Assembly: GCA_965222745.1 (NCBI GenBank)
Contig: CBDCUW010000003.1
Coordinates: forward strand, 310,001-374,000
From: CBDCUW01 sp965222745
GTDB taxonomy: Bacteria > Planctomycetota > Planctomycetia > Pirellulales > Pirellulaceae
Reading direction: 5' to 3'
Length of the DNA: 64,000 nt
Shown here: one piece after another, positions 63,927-64,000 of the stretch
Layout: each line of letters starts with the position of its first letter
Position numbering within the stretch: position 1 is the stretch's first letter
Made by a program: the position numbers and the translations under genes
Notes under the pieces: model-generated
What the model saw: only the letters and a program-made list of their open reading frames with translations
Database searches by the model: none
Told to the model about the DNA's origin: nothing

Positions 63927-64000
63927 TTACCAGACAGGAATGAGTGCATTGAAAAAGCGACGAACGATGGAAGGTTTTTTCGGCGGTTCGGGCGTCGCCG
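63927..64000 (-). CDS. C-terminal end of an unidentified gene, truncated by the window
   Basis: Reading the minus strand from the edge gives 23 full codons (ATPEPPKKPSIVRRFFNALI and then PVW) followed by a TAA at 63927-63929. The Pro/Lys-rich run and the ending FFNALIPVW look like a real C-terminus, and the stop lies only 28 bp before the polysaccharide-export start codon, consistent with an operon. The family cannot be told from this piece. Confidence 0.55.
   Translation of the reverse strand, partial: ATPEPPKKPSIVRRFFNALIPVW

Overview
The window looks like a piece of a planctomycete chromosome, most likely from the order Pirellulales (Rhodopirellula-like). The evidence is a set of gene types typical of that group: a DUF1501 protein next to a PSCyt1/DUF1549/DUF1553 cytochrome-like protein, a DUF1559 prepilin-like protein, a sulfatase, an ECF sigma factor overlapping a Ser/Thr kinase, a giant cadherin-repeat protein, and large gaps between short operons. 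An ompH-lpxC-lpxA set shows that the cell makes lipid A and has an outer membrane. No rRNA, tRNA, CRISPR array, transposase or integrase was recognised. The assignment is an inference from gene content; no marker gene for exact placement is present.

Layout. 1-11000: the 3' part of a giant surface protein with 25 cadherin-like repeats, including a 1569-bp unit duplicated in tandem. 11149-17580 (minus strand): hybrid histidine kinase, MoxR ATPase, SNF2 helicase and a hypothetical protein. 17974-25022: small hypothetical gene with a clear promoter and terminator, PQQ-type propeller protein, RNase Y, then tilS, a CbpA-type dnaJ and rnpA. 25084-33528: a lipid or polyketide-like locus with a CrtI-type oxidoreductase, acyl carrier protein, an intact ketosynthase, an OleD-like reductase and a second ketosynthase that has lost its catalytic cysteine, interrupted by two plus-strand genes. 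33670-41398: secretin-like secreted protein, von Willebrand A protein, Na+-efflux-type ABC transporter with a CPBP protease fused to the permease, and homoserine dehydrogenase. 41539-45151: Gfo/Idh oxidoreductase, lpxA, lpxC and ompH. 45452-53241: M28 peptidase, membrane protein, sulfatase, lipoprotein, DUF1559 protein and an adenylate-kinase-like protein with a long C-terminal extension. 53779-57266: sigma factor, kinase and secreted protein. 57491-64000 (minus): DUF1501, PSCyt1/DUF1549/DUF1553, a Wza-type polysaccharide export protein, and the last 23 codons of an upstream gene that runs off the window.

The most striking non-genic feature is a family of short palindromic repeats found at nine loci. 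The units sit mostly just after stop codons, but one copy supplies the C-terminal tail and stop codon of rnpA and another lies in frame inside the von Willebrand A gene, where it encodes three copies of a DFSEI-type peptide. A second palindrome family (GTAGGCCGACTTGTCCCAAG) and a third family of inverted repeats built on TTCGTGGT are also present. The two observations most worth follow-up are this repeat family, with its coding copies, and the ketosynthase pair with its acyl carrier protein and CrtI-like enzyme.
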